Below are positions 25,041-39,300 of a DNA stretch of 64,000 bases, in pieces. Within the stretch, counting starts at the first letter, position 1, and the number at the start of each line of letters is the position of its first letter. The stretch is from NCBI GenBank assembly GCA_015680685.1, contig MNCI01007580.1:49599-113598 (forward strand), written 5' to 3'. The translations under genes and the position numbers were made by a program. The notes under the pieces are model-generated. The model did not search any database, had not been told where the DNA came from, and worked only from the letters and a program-made list of their open reading frames with translations. The stretch is from Gnetum montanum. Taxonomy: Eukaryota > Streptophyta > Gnetopsida > Gnetales > Gnetaceae.

Positions 25041-26696
25041 AACCCAAATAGTAGAATCTGAATAGACTTAAAAAATAATAAAGATGGTGGTCCGGATGTG
25101 AATCTGAAGATTCATCTTGTAGAACTCTACAGAACCAACCAAACCAAACAATGTTATAAATATCATGGCTTTTTCTGTACCTTTCCTGAGTTGCTATTCT
25201 ATTGTAAGTAATGTGTTGACAGCAGCATTTTCCTCCAAGCGACCTTGACATTCAGTAATTCACTGCAATCTGGAGATCTAACTGCAGCAGCAGTGGAAGA
25301 GGCATATCTGAGTTTTGCTTGCCTTGGCATCGGAATCTGTGTATTGCATTCACAGCAGGTGGCACTTGTTCTGCGTTTTATTATTCAGATCCATTCCAAT
25401 ATGATTTTCTTATGGGTAGAGGTTCTGGAAAGGAACCAATCTAGTAGATATGCAATTCTATCTGCAGGCTCATGCACGATGCACCGTAATTTAGATCTAC
25501 AGTTCTATCATTAGATTCATGTAGGATGCAATGCAGGGTTTTAGAAAGATCTACTTAAGGGTCCTGATGTGATCTTTATTTTTGAAAATGAAACTGAAAT
25601 TTTATTAAGTCCATAGATGCCCTCGATTTATTAACATCATTAAGAAAATTACCAAGTGTTTTTGGTAACATTTGAAATGAATAAATCAAATTTATAATTG
25701 TAATATCTTATCCATGTCTAATGTGCAGGAAATTACATGAGGTGAATATCAATGTTACTTATAATTGACATATTTATTCTTCACAAAGAAACTTTTTTTT
25801 AAAGATTCGGTATCCCATGCACAATATGCAATCCAATGATCCAGTACGCTGTTCAAATCTTATCCATAAACTCCCTTACCTGTCATGGGTCACATGTACA
25901 TGTCTTAGGTCTTAAAGACATGTCTTTCAAGTTGACTCCAAAGCCTCCTTATACTATGACAGCACAGGTTTCAAACACTGGTCCAGGTCTTCGTAGATAG
26001 ACAAATGCATCAACCACTGAGCTGTACAGAGTGGCCTTTTTAACCCTTTTTTCTCCCCCAAAAACCATAATGATCCTGGAGCTCTGTATGACCATTTGAA
26101 ATTTTAAATGGACTGGATATCAGATTATTTATAGTTTTACGTGTTTTGTGACATGTTGAGGTTAATCATACTCCTTGTTTTCTTTAATGAAAAGTTGTAT
26201 AAAGGGTAAAAAAATTTATCGATTGATCTCTTAGGAAATACATGTGCACAAAATATGAAAAGATCTTGTTACCATTGTAAACGATACTTGGACATGGTGT
26301 AAAATTTGAAGAACTAATTTTTAATAAAAAGGTAAAATAAAAAAAATTGCAGCAGTTATCATTTTTGCTGCCAATGCATTTATTGTAAGCCTTCTGCGAT
26401 GTCTCTAAAGTTTATAAATGAACGATGTGCTTTGTTACACTGAGTTATTATTGAGCCTTTCCGTAACTAATTATTTTGAACTCTGAAAATCATATTTTGT
26501 TGATTTCAGTATAAAGCAATTTTCATTTAGTCACTGGACTGAAGGGTTTTTCTATAAAAGAAAGTTACCATTCCTATAGCTGATTTCATCTATTTCTCTT
26601 TTTTCCCCTTTTGTTTGTGCAGTTTTAAAAGTTATTATGTAAACATGTACAAATAATATAATTGATGATTTTTTTTATTTGAATAACAGAAGTATC
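25041..26696. other. Upstream region of the oxidoreductase gene
   Basis: 25160-25560 is less AT-rich than its surroundings and could hold the promoter and a 5' UTR exon: a TATA-like ttataaatat lies near 25153-25162. The first coding exon is preceded by a T-rich tract and aacag, a good acceptor, which hints at an intron in the 5' UTR. This is inference; no transcript evidence is available here. Confidence 0.3.
25790..26040 (-). repeat. tRNA-derived SINE-like element
   Basis: On the minus strand it starts ggccactctgtacagctcag, continues with tggttgatgc (A-box-like) and gtttgaaacct (B-box-like), and ends in an A run (T run at 25793-25801 on +). This is the form of a plant SINE with an RNA polymerase III head. 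Target duplications were not identified. Confidence 0.5.
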
Positions 26697-26831
26697 ATGG
26701 GTGAAGCAATGCCTGATATGCCTCAAATAGCATTACTGGGTGGAGGAATATTTGCCCGGACTCAATATATTCCTCGACTGAGAGAGCTATCACATTTAGT
26801 AGCTCTTAAGGTTATATGGAGTCGCAGTGAG
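26697..26831 (+). CDS. Exon 1 of the oxidoreductase gene
   Basis: 45 codons, phase 0 end, donor gtcttt. Carries the glycine-rich nucleotide-binding loop and ends KVIWSRSE. The open frame beyond 26831 has no resemblance to the family and is intron. Confidence 0.9.
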
Positions 26832-29800
26832 GTCTTTTACTTCCCATCTCCTCCCTAATAAGCATCATTTACTGATATTATCAAACCAACATCGACTAGC
26901 ACCATCTTCCTTTTATCACTTTTTATCCTTGAAAGTAGTCACAATTTTTATTATTTCATGTTCCTTTATCACTTATTTTTCACTTTTTCATCCATATATT
27001 CCATCTTTCTTCAGGATTTTTGTTATTACTGATGCAGTGAGAATTTTTAAACATTACAAATTTCCTCCCTTAAACGTTATAATAATGTTATAAAAGTTTT
27101 TGTCGAATGCAACAAAGGTCATTAATTTTCTAGTGGAAATGCCATAGGATCATACACAATAGAGTTTATTTCTTCATAACATTTTGTCACATGTAAGAAA
27201 ATATAAAACATAAATAAATGAAATACATCCAAAATAATATTAAATGAGTAATTACACATTAAGATTTAAGTAGAAAAGATTAAATAAATAAAATATTAAC
27301 ATGATACTAAACAAAACCTTCACCCAGTGGCCATGTTTGTTGTCTTTATATGTCTCTTTTTACATATGAACACTACTGGAATATACGGTTACATTATACC
27401 GTGTATTTATCAAAAGCAAGCTTGCACTTGTAAATTCTCCCTTGTAGGTTCAAAGCATCCATATTTGCTATTTCCTTAATGGTTTTTCAAGAGGTCATAG
27501 TCTTTTGAGACGTATCCAAGTAATTTTAGCTTAAAAATAGTCATTTCAAAATTTTCCAAAAGTATTTAACTAAGTTGAACACGAGTTGCTATCATAAGAA
27601 ATATATCTCAGTAGCAGTTTGTGTGTGAAAAAAATGAAAAAGTCTAACCAAGTTTGTTTAGACCTGATGTTTATTAGATGTTTTAAATAAGTTGTTACAT
27701 GAAATTTTTCAAGACTAGTGCTTTTGAAAAAATTAATCCATGAAGATCATATCCAAGAGTGGGTATATGTCAGAACTACGTTACGCAACATAACGAGCAC
27801 CAAGTGTTTGTAAGTGTCATCAAACATTACCTGGATTTTTGGAATCCTATAGGTATGTTTCTTGATGCTAATTTAGTAAGTGACTGCACATTGGCACGAG
27901 CTAAAATTTTTACATTTGGCATGCTTGGCTTCTGAAAAGAAGCCACATTAAGCTATAATTAATGGTACATAATCACGCTAACATATTTTATTTAGCATAT
28001 TTGAAATTGACCAGATTTCAATTGCAGGCTTACATAACGTTTCTAATATTCCGTCTTATTGAAACTGAAATTGAAGATTGTTATGACATCAATGGATACC
28101 TTTGTATCTATTTGACAGCATTCAGTTTCAACCATCATTGTTGTGAAATTGTTTACATCTTAGCAGAAACCGTTAATATTAAACTTATGCTTGCAAAATG
28201 CAGATTATAAGGATTACCAAAGTTCACTGTTTTATGGTTATTGCCCTTGTCGGTAACCTTGTAAGAAGTTCATGATTATTGTCTTTCTAAATTTGGATCG
28301 ATTGATTTGGTCTTCTGATGCTACCTTGCTTGACTTGTTTTGTTGCATTTGTATGGATATTTGAGATAAGCTGTTCTGGTTCACCTTACTGTATTATGTG
28401 TGCCCTTCCATCATAGATCTCTGGTTTCTCTTCTTCAAAAATTTATTTAAAAGAAAGAAGAAAAAGAAGAAAAGACTGGGTCTTGCCAATGAGCTATATT
28501 AGGCAATGATATTATCAAATATAACTTGTGTCTGAGCGCCATGCACAATATTTATATTTATAAACCAAGTTTTTTATGTTTTTTGTTTTGTATATTGCTT
28601 GTATGAACACAGTCCTCATGTTCGTTTAATTACAGGCAACTGTAAAAACTGCAGCTGCACTTGCTCAGGATTTTGCTCCGAACTTGCTCATTAAATGGGG
28701 GGAGGAAGGTCTCAGTGACATTATCCAAGACTATTCTATAGCTGGTGTTGCTGTAGTCCTTGCAGGGCAATGCCAGGTTTGTCCAAAACATATTCATCTT
28801 AATGACTTTGAAAGTTACTAAGTTATTAATGCCAGGTTTTAAAGTTAGTGGGCATTCAGTGTATGTATTGTCAATCTCTTATTGATTTTGACTGGAAAGT
28901 ACTCACATATATTCGATCAGTTGGATGACTTGCTTGTTGTGTTTGATAATTTGAAGTAGATATCATTGGAAATCATTTCATGGTAGAATCTCAGTAAGTG
29001 TGGATGGATACTGTGTTATGTTGTAAATGCAAAACAGTGTTGATAGAGACTCATTTTGCATTTGGTACAATCATTGGTAGTTTTGCAGTTTTCCTTTTTC
29101 CCTTGATGTGCACATGCACAAGTGAATAAGAGTTTACTGCCATATAATGTCCCCAATCACGAAGGGAAAACCTACAGAGATGCCATCTTGTAGTGCACAA
29201 CAAATCTAGTGCATATTATTATATTATGCCTTATTTCCAATCTTACACTTTTGATTAATAAAACATTAATTTACAGCAACCTTCCTTCCTGTAGGTGGAA
29301 ATATCAAAGAGAATGTTAAATGCTGGAAAACATGTGATTCAAGGTACATTAGTTCTGCTTTCTATTATTTTTTATCTGATTTTGTATATTTTGGGACTCA
29401 GTACTGAACAATGGAACTAATGGGGTTCTGTTTTTTTGGACGACTGGTGCACCTGGTGTAAAGAAAAACCTGCTGCAAGCTGTAAGTCTTATTGAACTCT
29501 AATTTTAAGAATGTTATTTCTTAAAATTTTTAATTTTTGATGTATCTACGTCTAGCACCAAATAGTCGAACTCTTTGTGTACAGCTACAGTTGAATTAAG
29601 ATTGGTAGAAGTTTTGGAATTCATTGCAATGCTTTTCTTGATGTATGGTATTCTTAGAAGCTTCATTTCTGCAGCAATGTATGTTTAAACATTTTGCCAT
29701 AACATTATATGATTGTCGATATTGCTAGCAACTGGTCATAATGTTATGATACTTGAACCTATGCATTCATTGTTTTCTTTACTATTTTACAGTTCATCAG

Positions 29801-32800
29801 TATTATTTAGATACCGATGTTAAGGATTACAGTTCCATCCCCACTAAATCCGCTCATAAGATATTTTATTATCAAATAAATGTGACTCTGCAGAGAAGTG
29901 TTATGATGTTTCAAATGGCATGAAATTTCCGCTGCAGCAAACCAAAATCATCATCATCAAGCGTCATTAAAATTCATCACCAGGATTGCCTTAACAGTAG
30001 GTGGCTGCAAGAAACTGGTTATGAACATTAGTGATTGCAAGAAGCTGGTCATTTAGACGCATGAACGTGGAAGAACATGAAGTACAGGTACAAGATGGGT
30101 GCCTATGAGAGGCTGAGAATGGTGTTTTTGAAGACCTGGATATATATACAGTACTATCTAAAGTTCGGAGAAGAACATAGGAGAATTGAAACAAATAGTT
30201 CATACTTAACTGGATAGAATAAGAGTGCTAATATGAAACCAGGTTGAGTGGGTTGGCAGAAGGTCAAGTGACTCCAAGGACGAGGGAGTGGATTGACAGG
30301 ATGCCAAGAGACTTGCAGAAGAAATGAGTTGTAGTGAACAATCATGAAGCAGATCACGGATGGTCATGTACTGAGTGTAGTTTATGATGCTACTAGGTGC
30401 ATTGTACTTCACATGAGTGAAAATACTAAAATTTGAATTTAAAAGTCCAAAAAACTATGTATAAAAGCTTATTATACTATTTTTAGTCACTAACCTGTTA
30501 ACTGAACCTTTCCTTTTTGGCCAAATTAACTGCTGTCTAAATATCCAAACTTTTGCTGCACAAAAATTTGTAACATGGTATTAGCGCAATAGGTTGGAAT
30601 GGTGTGAGTGATGGAAAGAAAGGGCTAGAAGACACATGCCTAATTTAGTTTTGTATTGATGAGATATGGAACCTGAAAAGGGTGATATGAGGAAGAGTAT
30701 CTTACATCTAGATTACCAGAAAATAAGATTAAGAAATAGAGTTTGGCATTGTAGAAATTCATGTGATGATATATGTGGTAGGAAAAAGCTGTTAAATGTA
30801 TTTTAAAAAGCCAGAATAGGAATTGATGTGAACCACTGAAGAGTATTTGTCAAATCTCAATTAGATCCATCTTGGAAGTCATGAATCTAGGGAGAAATGT
30901 TCAGACAACGTTCAAGGATTTAATTTCGGTTGCGAGGCTGGAAGGAGGCTTGAAAATCGAAATATATGCATAGACCACGAAGTTGCCAATACAAAGAGTA
31001 ACCATACAAACAAATTATACGAAATAGAATTTACAACTGTACCAATAAAGTACAAAACAGAGGGCTTCGATGCCAGAAATGAAATTGGAGTGTTATATTA
31101 GAATGTGGTAAACACAACTAAGCATTGCAGAACGTTTGGTAGAAGAAATACCAGACTATGGTTATGCAGTTCCACAATATGTAATGTAACTAGCATACTA
31201 CGAAAGAGGGTTCTATGTTGCACGCCAACTAGCATGATTGGAATGCGAACACTACTGATCATGTGAAAGAATCTGGTACAAAATATGAATTATTAAAAGA
31301 GAAGAGCAGCCTGAAGGAGAGTTCAAAGAGGTTGCCAGGTTAGATACGTTCAAAATTAAAACTAGACCAGATGAGAGTTTGGATAAGATCCTAAGATGGA
31401 AGACTGAACCTATCGAAGCTCACGTTAGATCTAGAATAAGCTCACGTTAGATCTAGAATTAGGAAGAAATTAGATTATGAAATCTGAGTCACAGCCTGAG
31501 ATGTAGAAATCGCACATCACTATGCATTTGATAGGTTGGAAACTAGAGTTTTCTACTTGTGGAAGATGGTAAGCATGCATAAAGGAAAAGAGTTCCGTAC
31601 TAAGATCCATGCTGATAAAAGTTTCGATAGCATTAGAGGTTCATGATGAATGAGCAAAGTATTGTACTAAGGAATTTTGAAACCAAAAATGGTTATATTT
31701 GGTCCAGGCCATTGTTCTATGGAACATATTCAAAGTGAAATAATTGATTGGAGAATTGTACTAGAAGGAAATGGAAGGTGAGAAAAAGAAGTTCACTGTA
31801 ATATATCTGTTGGAGTATACAATATATAGTGGTGTAGCTGGTGTACACAATAAGCCAAAAATCAAATCAAGTAAAACTGTAGAAGGATAGAACCATAAGA
31901 TGAACAATAAATAGAAATAGTGAAATTTCAAGGGGACTTTTCATTCTCGTATTTTAACAATTTGTAAAAGGAGAATAGTTTCATATTATAGATTGTGTTT
32001 TCTCATATTTTTAGAACAATGACCAAGTGAGGATAAAAGCCATTTAAAACTTTACAACAAAAATATAGAAGATTAATAAACGAGCCTTATAAAATCTTTT
32101 GCAATAAGGGGGAGAATACTAAAATGCAAGCATTGTACGCTGTTAACACAATATTGTATATGTGATGGGGAGGGTTAAGAATTATGGCCCCGTACCTACT
32201 AAATCTACTTATAAAATATTTTATTAGCAAACAAACAAGACTGTTTAGAGAAAAGATCTGATGCTTCAAACCCATGTCTCCTAGAAACACATTCTGGGAC
32301 AACGGGAACTCAATGGAAAGGTTTTTCAAGCATAGCAAATATAATAATAATAATGATACACGATTATCAACTAGCAAGGGAGAGCTTGTGGATAGATAAC
32401 TCATGAGCACAGACTGACTCATGTATCTGCTTTTTAAAAAAATTTAAAATATCAGACTAAAGAAAACATGACATCATCAATTAAGTTTACAATTCTAATT
32501 TTCAAATTTGAAGAATTTAATGCTTTATTCTAATCTTGATGTTTGCTTTTGCTATAGTTAATTAAATATTGATATCCTTTAACTCGATGTAATGATATAG
32601 TTAATAGGTTGATACAATTAATGAAATATTATTTTACAACTTTTAGTCTTTGCAGGTGATGTAGCACTAATTGCAAATTAAGAAATATGATTAAAAGCAA
32701 TGTTGCATCAAATAGAGAAGTTTAGTAAATGTTCAAAAATGAAGATGAACATTGACGAAACAAAAGTGCTAATTTTTGGAACTAATAAAAGAGGCGACCC

Positions 32801-33352
32801 TTTTTAGCTAAAAAATAAAAAAATCAGGAATGTTGAGAAGTATAGATATTCAGGAGTTGAATGCTCTCAAAATTATAAGTGGAAGCACTGTTTGTTAATG
32901 GCTGGAAGGCTTTATATACGATAAAGAACATATGTAGTAATCACAATATTTGGACATAGAGAATTCAAAAATATCTTTTTCAAATAATTGTAAAAGCTAC
33001 AATGCTTTATGGATATGTAATGTGAGGCCTAGGTCTTGATTAGGCATGCTGGAAGAAAATTGAAAAGCCTCAAGCATAATTCTTGTTGGATAAATTCAAG
33101 GTGAAAACTCAATTTCCATATGCAATAAACATATTTGTTGCCATTGGAAGCTAAAGCAATGTATTGGTTCTTAAACATTCAACTTGAATAGTAAAAATAG
33201 CAATAAGATCTCAAGAGAGGGGTGATGCCATGATGAAAGACTAGCTTAAAAAAGAGGGTATTGAAAATATTGATGTAATAATAAATTCAGAACAAGCTTG
33301 GAAACTTGCTATGGAGAAAATTTTAGAGAGATGGCAAAATTAGGTGTACATA

Positions 33353-33384
<32 letters not shown>

Positions 33385-36300
33385 AGCTTTCATTTTAGGG
33401 TTAAAACATTACAGGAGGTAGGCATGATGAAGTAGAATATCTACATGTAATAATTCTAATATCAATGAGAGCATTGATTATTAAAGTAAGAATGAGATCA
33501 AATCACCTCTAAATTGAAACTAGAAGATGGAATGATAAGTAGATGAAGATAAAATATGTCGATTGTGTTTACTAAAAGTAGTAGAAGATGAACCTGCCAC
33601 CACCGGAAATTTTCACTGTGGATTTCTAATACATTACCCAAAATTTTCTCAAAAAAAGAAAAAGAAAGAAAGAAAGAAAGAAAGAAAGGTAGTAGAAGAT
33701 GAGAAACATATATTATTAGAATGTTGCAAAACAAATTTTTTCAGAAAAAATGACAAATCTCTAGTCAATCTTTATATCAGCTGTTCAAATTACTAGTGTT
33801 AGTTCTAGAGAATTATGAAGAAGTGTTCAAGTTACATAACTATTAGATACATTTGTTTCATTGGATTTGTGACTGATATATTTTGCACAAGTTAATTTGT
33901 TTGACAAATCCTTTGCATCTATATGAACATAATGTAATATCAGTTTCAACTTTAATGAAGTATTATTTTAATGAATGGTCAAGCTCTTTTTTTTTCTGTT
34001 TTTTTTTTTGCGAAAAGTTTGGGGATATGTATTAATACAAAAACAAGAAATATTTACATCAAATGGAGAGAGGGAGAAGTACCCCCTAAGATCAAAACGT
34101 TGTAAAAACCCTGCATGTTTCAATTAGGCCACACAATGGACTAGGACAACACAAAATCAGTCCATCATTATGGACACCTACATAGTTGTCAAACCTCCTA
34201 AGTTGTAAGAAAAGGAATGGTACCAAAGTAGAGAAAAACAAAGGATAACAAAGGCCCCAAAGTAGTAGGGCCTAGTATCAACTAGCCACAAACACAAAAA
34301 CCTAAAAACCAATAACAGCAAGAGGGGATCCTAGCCCCAATTCCTACATCGACCTATGCAATCAGGTGCATGGGCATATTGCCTATTCTTGGTAGTGGAT
34401 CGCATCAATAACTGCTTGATGCCTTTTAGTATCCATAAATGTTGCAGCCTGTTGAAACTCCTTGTATTCTTCCTCCTTTTGGTGGCGCTCTACTTCACTC
34501 CCTAGGGCATTAGGATGGAGTTTGCTAGAGGTTCCTCTAATGTATCTCCACAAAGCAACCCAGGATGTATTGTGGTTAACTTTCATGATGACATAAGGGC
34601 ACTTGTTGTGCTGGAACCAATGATGAATATTGGTTTCATATGCTAAGTCTTGTTGGCGTTGCAATTGCTCCTCCTCCAAGTGATCTTGTTCTCTTTGCTT
34701 TGCCTTTGCGGTCTCGCGAGTAACCCTCTCTTGCTAATTCCTAAGAAGCTCTTGTTGGGCTTGCATGTGCATCTTTGCTTCAACCTTGTTCTTGTTGGCG
34801 GCCTCCCTCAAATTGCGCTTCCTTAGTTCCTCTTTCGCCTCTTCTTCAAATCGTGCCTTCTTAGTTCCTCTTTTGCCTCTTCTTTGTGTTGTAAGATCAC
34901 ATGTTCGAGTGTCCAGCTGAATTCCTCCTCTTGTTGTTGCCATTTTGCCTCCCAAAGTGCCCTTTCCTCCAAATAGGCAGCCTTAATCAAATCTACTACA
35001 AAGATCTATCACTAGGCCTCCTTAGTAGGGGGTTCTTGTTCTGTGTCCGCCTCAACCTTGACCCCATCCTTCACGGGGTTTTGCGCATAGGGCTAATGTT
35101 GTTCATAAACAACAATGATAGGGTGATCCGGTTGTGGTGTTAGAGGTTGCACCACCTGCCACAGAGCAAGAATGAGACCTGAATCGTGGCCCCGTTGCTA
35201 ACGTTGTAGGGAAGCAAGGAAAAATTTGGGGAGTTTCACATTGCTTCCCTGCCACAAACACTTTAGGAAGGCAAAGTGCTCTCCTTGGAGCTTCCAAATG
35301 TTACTTGACTAGATGAAGAAGCCTTTTTTTTATTAGTTTTCATTATTATATTCTTACAAGTATGTTGAATATGTAAAATATATCTATTTTTATTTTAAAA
35401 ATAGAAATATTTCCACTGCATTTCGACCTATCCCTTGAAAGTACCCCACATTCCCAAACTTGTTTAGGAACGTATTCCTCATTCTTGTGTTCCCACACTT
35501 GAGGAGGCATAGCTTTAACCAACATACAATCCTTGCTACAAAAAACTAAATCATCACCAAGATCAATTTTGTAGGAGGGCCCCACAAAAAGCTAGTTATG
35601 AACATTAGCGAGTGTAAAAAGCTAGTCATCAAGTACACATGAACATGAAAAAACATGTAGCACATACATGTAAGATATGAGGAAGCTGAGAATAGTGGTT
35701 GTGATAAGTTGGAAATGGGATATGCTAGAAGCCTATTAATATGAAGACCATATTGTCCAATGTTTGGAGAAGTAGGAGACCTTAAACACATAGTTTTGTG
35801 CTCAACTTAGTGACATCAAACCTGATGAGCAGCAAGGTACCCCTATGCCCAACCATATGAATCACAAGCGTTCATGCGTGATCCGGTCGAATTCCGTAGA
35901 CCTTAAGTTCTTAAGTACACTAGTTCTAAGATGTGAAATCTAATTGGAACGATCGTTGTCTTCTCAGTTCCACTCGTGAAGTACAAGTATATGGTTAAGT
36001 GCAATAGAGGTATGTGATTTTTATCACTTTGTATTTTATAAATTTAATTTCCTAGACAATAATGAAAGGTAGAGTAATGTAATATCTAATTAACCTACTG
36101 CCTAACTAGCCTAACACAAGTACCCGTTCCCACTCCCCGGACACATCTTGAACGCACGTAGTGTTGCTGGGTTACCAAATGTGAAGCATTTCTAGGTTAC
36201 CAAGTGCTACACGTATGCTTGAAGTGGTTGTGATTGTGTTCATTAACAACTGGAAATTAATTGCTTAACGAAAATGCATTAAATTAAAGTGCATGAATAA

Positions 36301-39300
36301 TAAATGCATTAAAGGAAATATTAATCTATTCTCTGTGCTGCAAGGATTATCAAAAGGGCTTGTCTTTATTCCCATCACACTGCTGTGCTTAGGTACATCA
36401 GTGCTTGGATAAAGGTCTGTACACACTTAGACTCCTGCTGCAGGCACTCAGGAAATATTCTAACTCTAGAGAAAACAAATTGCAAGAGCTTCGCTATGCT
36501 ATCACAAAAACTATATGAAAATCATGAGCCCAAGTGCTATATTTATAGGCTAGCATATACCCCGCGATATCAGATATTCGACATCGCGTCTTAGGCTCTG
36601 ACATTGGGTATCCGATATCGGAGCAGATCAAAACATGATTCATCATACCCCTACGACTAAATGAAAACTCGTCCTTGAGTGAAGAAAGGGAGAAATAAGT
36701 TCCTTACAAAATATTGGGAAGGTATGAGATTATTGATTGATATGTAACTTGGCTTAGATGGAGCATACAAATTCTTAGTGCCCAATTATACGGATTGCAA
36801 TCTTTTACAAAATTGGGTGTTCATGACAAGAGAAGAGAACACCATGGACAAAATTGACATCCAACTCCTCTGGTAGCTGAAGAGCAAGGGAGAAGATTCA
36901 ATGATCATGAATAGTTTTCATCACATGGTGTTGCTGCTCATCCATTGGTGAAGATAGTCCTGCTTTTAGTACATGCTTTCCACTACAATCACAACAAAAT
37001 CACGGATTAGTGTGCAATGTGTAACATATAGCTTTGAAGTTCCTTGTCTTGTCGATGGTTACACTTGGCTAGGTTGTGATTGTGATGAATGGATTTAGTT
37101 AATAGTGTTAGCAGGAAAGTTGATAAATAGGGTAAAATGGATAGGCGGTCCATTAAATTTAAAAAGTTCAAATGCGAGGAAATGCTTGAAGAGGGTTTAA
37201 GAATTCACAATAGTAACTATAAAAGGTTTCACTGAAAAACATTGTGAAGATGCGCACAATTGGATGTCATTGATGAGGTAAACAAAAAGATTTGATTGTA
37301 AGAGTGTCTAAGGATAAAGAACTTAACTAACCCAACCAAAAGATATGCAAGTGGGTCCTCCCCAAAGCAGGCACATGCCTTTTATTGCCCTTGCATAACT
37401 TCAAACCGAGGAGTTCGTGGGCTCCATGGATAATTAATGGTTATGGAAAGTTAAATACAAAAACCTAGAAGAAACTACCTAAGAATTCAACACATCAAAC
37501 CAGGACATCGAACAAGAACATGTAACCAGCAGTGAGGTGAGACATGGAAAGCATAGGTGGAAGAAAGAGAGAGTGGAATGGAGTTCTTGATTAAGGTCAC
37601 ATGAAGTCCCTTGTGATTTTATGGTTAAATGACTTGATAAGATCCATCCTTAGTTCAAATCAAGACCAGCCATGTTCAGTGACTTCGCATTGCCATTCTA
37701 AGACCAGTCCACTCCCTTGAGACACAAGAGTGCTTCCACAGAACAACCAGCGCTCTTTATTAGAGAAGAAAAGAGAAGTAGGAAGTGAGGAAGGGCCTTA
37801 GTTAGAGGGGACCTTTAGGCATGGGTAACATGTCTTTCTAGTTCCATAACTAGTGCTTGTAGCCCTTGTATTTTGTTTAAGGGGTGTGCTTTAAATTTCC
37901 ATCATTTTTTTTATGAGAACCACACCATGCAAAGACTTATTTAACTTCCTTTTATTGGTCACCACAAAATAGAAAGAAATCCATGAAAACACACATGCAC
38001 CGAAGCAAGCATAAAAGTGCAAAGAATACCGAATTCCCTTGAAATCACACCTTGTTCAAACCTTTAAACCCTTTCCAAATCTAGAAACTACCAAAATCAC
38101 AAATTTGTTATAGTTTTATTAATGAAAAAGGGATTGCACATTTCGAGAACAAGGAAAACCATAGAGTTTTGTGGATGGGTGGATGTTGTAAACTCATTGC
38201 TTGTTGCATGAAAAAAAAAACCTGTCCTAATTATCCGTAACAAAATTCAAAGCTAGAATCCAAACATCAACAATCAAATAATTGAATAGTACATACCACC
38301 ATCAAGCAACGAAGTACCACTGTGCTTGGCACTTATCAACAAGAAGTTAGAAAAATGCACCAGAATAAAACAAAATATAAAATATAGAAGAAAGTGTAAA
38401 ATATTCAAGAAATAGCAAATGTACCAATGATGGTGTAAAACAAAAATTAGAAAAGATTAATAACATGAAAACAAAAAGATGTAAAATAAAGAATGTGTAA
38501 AACAAAAATGTGTAAAACAAAAAGGGTGAAAAATTGAGGAGCCACTTATATAGTTAGCATGGATGGCCATCTCCCCCACAATTGAGTTGAAAGGAGGAGA
38601 GCCGAAATATTGAGTGTGGTTGTCCATTCGATGAGGCGTTTGTTGTATTCGCTGGCTTATGCTTGTGGAAAGGTTTGACTAGTTGTATGTTGACCAATTG
38701 TTTTTTGTATGGGCTCTCAGGTTTGTAGATTATCATGGCCCCAAAAGGAAAAGTTTCTAAATTATATAAGGTCCTTCTCACAATGTTTGGAACTTAGTTC
38801 ATTGAGGTACATGTTTGGGATTCTAGTAGAGAACCCTATCTCTCGGTTGAAATTTGACTTTCTTAATTTTAAGGTCATGATGCTTTTTGTTGAATGCCTT
38901 GTGCAACTCGTTAGATGATAGGGCCACCAATCGGTTTTGGTCTAGCAAGTTGAGATTCATTAATCTTTCTTTTTTTGCTAGGCTCAAGTCAAGGTCGAGG
39001 TCATATGCTGTTGAAAGTGTACGGAGCTTGGATTGAATAGGAAGTGTTGGTAATTTTCCATACACAAGCTCATAGGGAGAATAGCCTATAGGAAGTTTCC
39101 ATGTTGAGCGGTAAGCCCAAAGGACATCGTTGAGTTTCGTGCTCTAGTCTTTCCTATATTTGCTAATTGTTCTTGTTAGGATCTTTGTGATTTCTCTATT
39201 GGTAACCTCAGCTTGACCATTGGCTTGGAGGTGGTAGGATGTTGTGAGTTTATGTTCAACCCCCAAGCGTTGCATGAGCTTCCAAAAGGTAGTGCCTATA

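Noticed and set aside
26827-27093. Open frame overlapping the end of exon 1
   Set aside because: Different frame from exon 1, hydrophobic low-complexity translation, lies in intron 1 after a good donor site.
29745-29775. Similarity of atacttgaacctatgcattc to 48440-48460
   Set aside because: Only about 20 bp on each side of the inserted block; could be chance or a small old duplication, not enough to call.
36550-36640. Palindromic repeats as a CRISPR-like or satellite array
   Set aside because: Units vary, there are no regular spacers, and they sit at a fixed place in plant LTRs.
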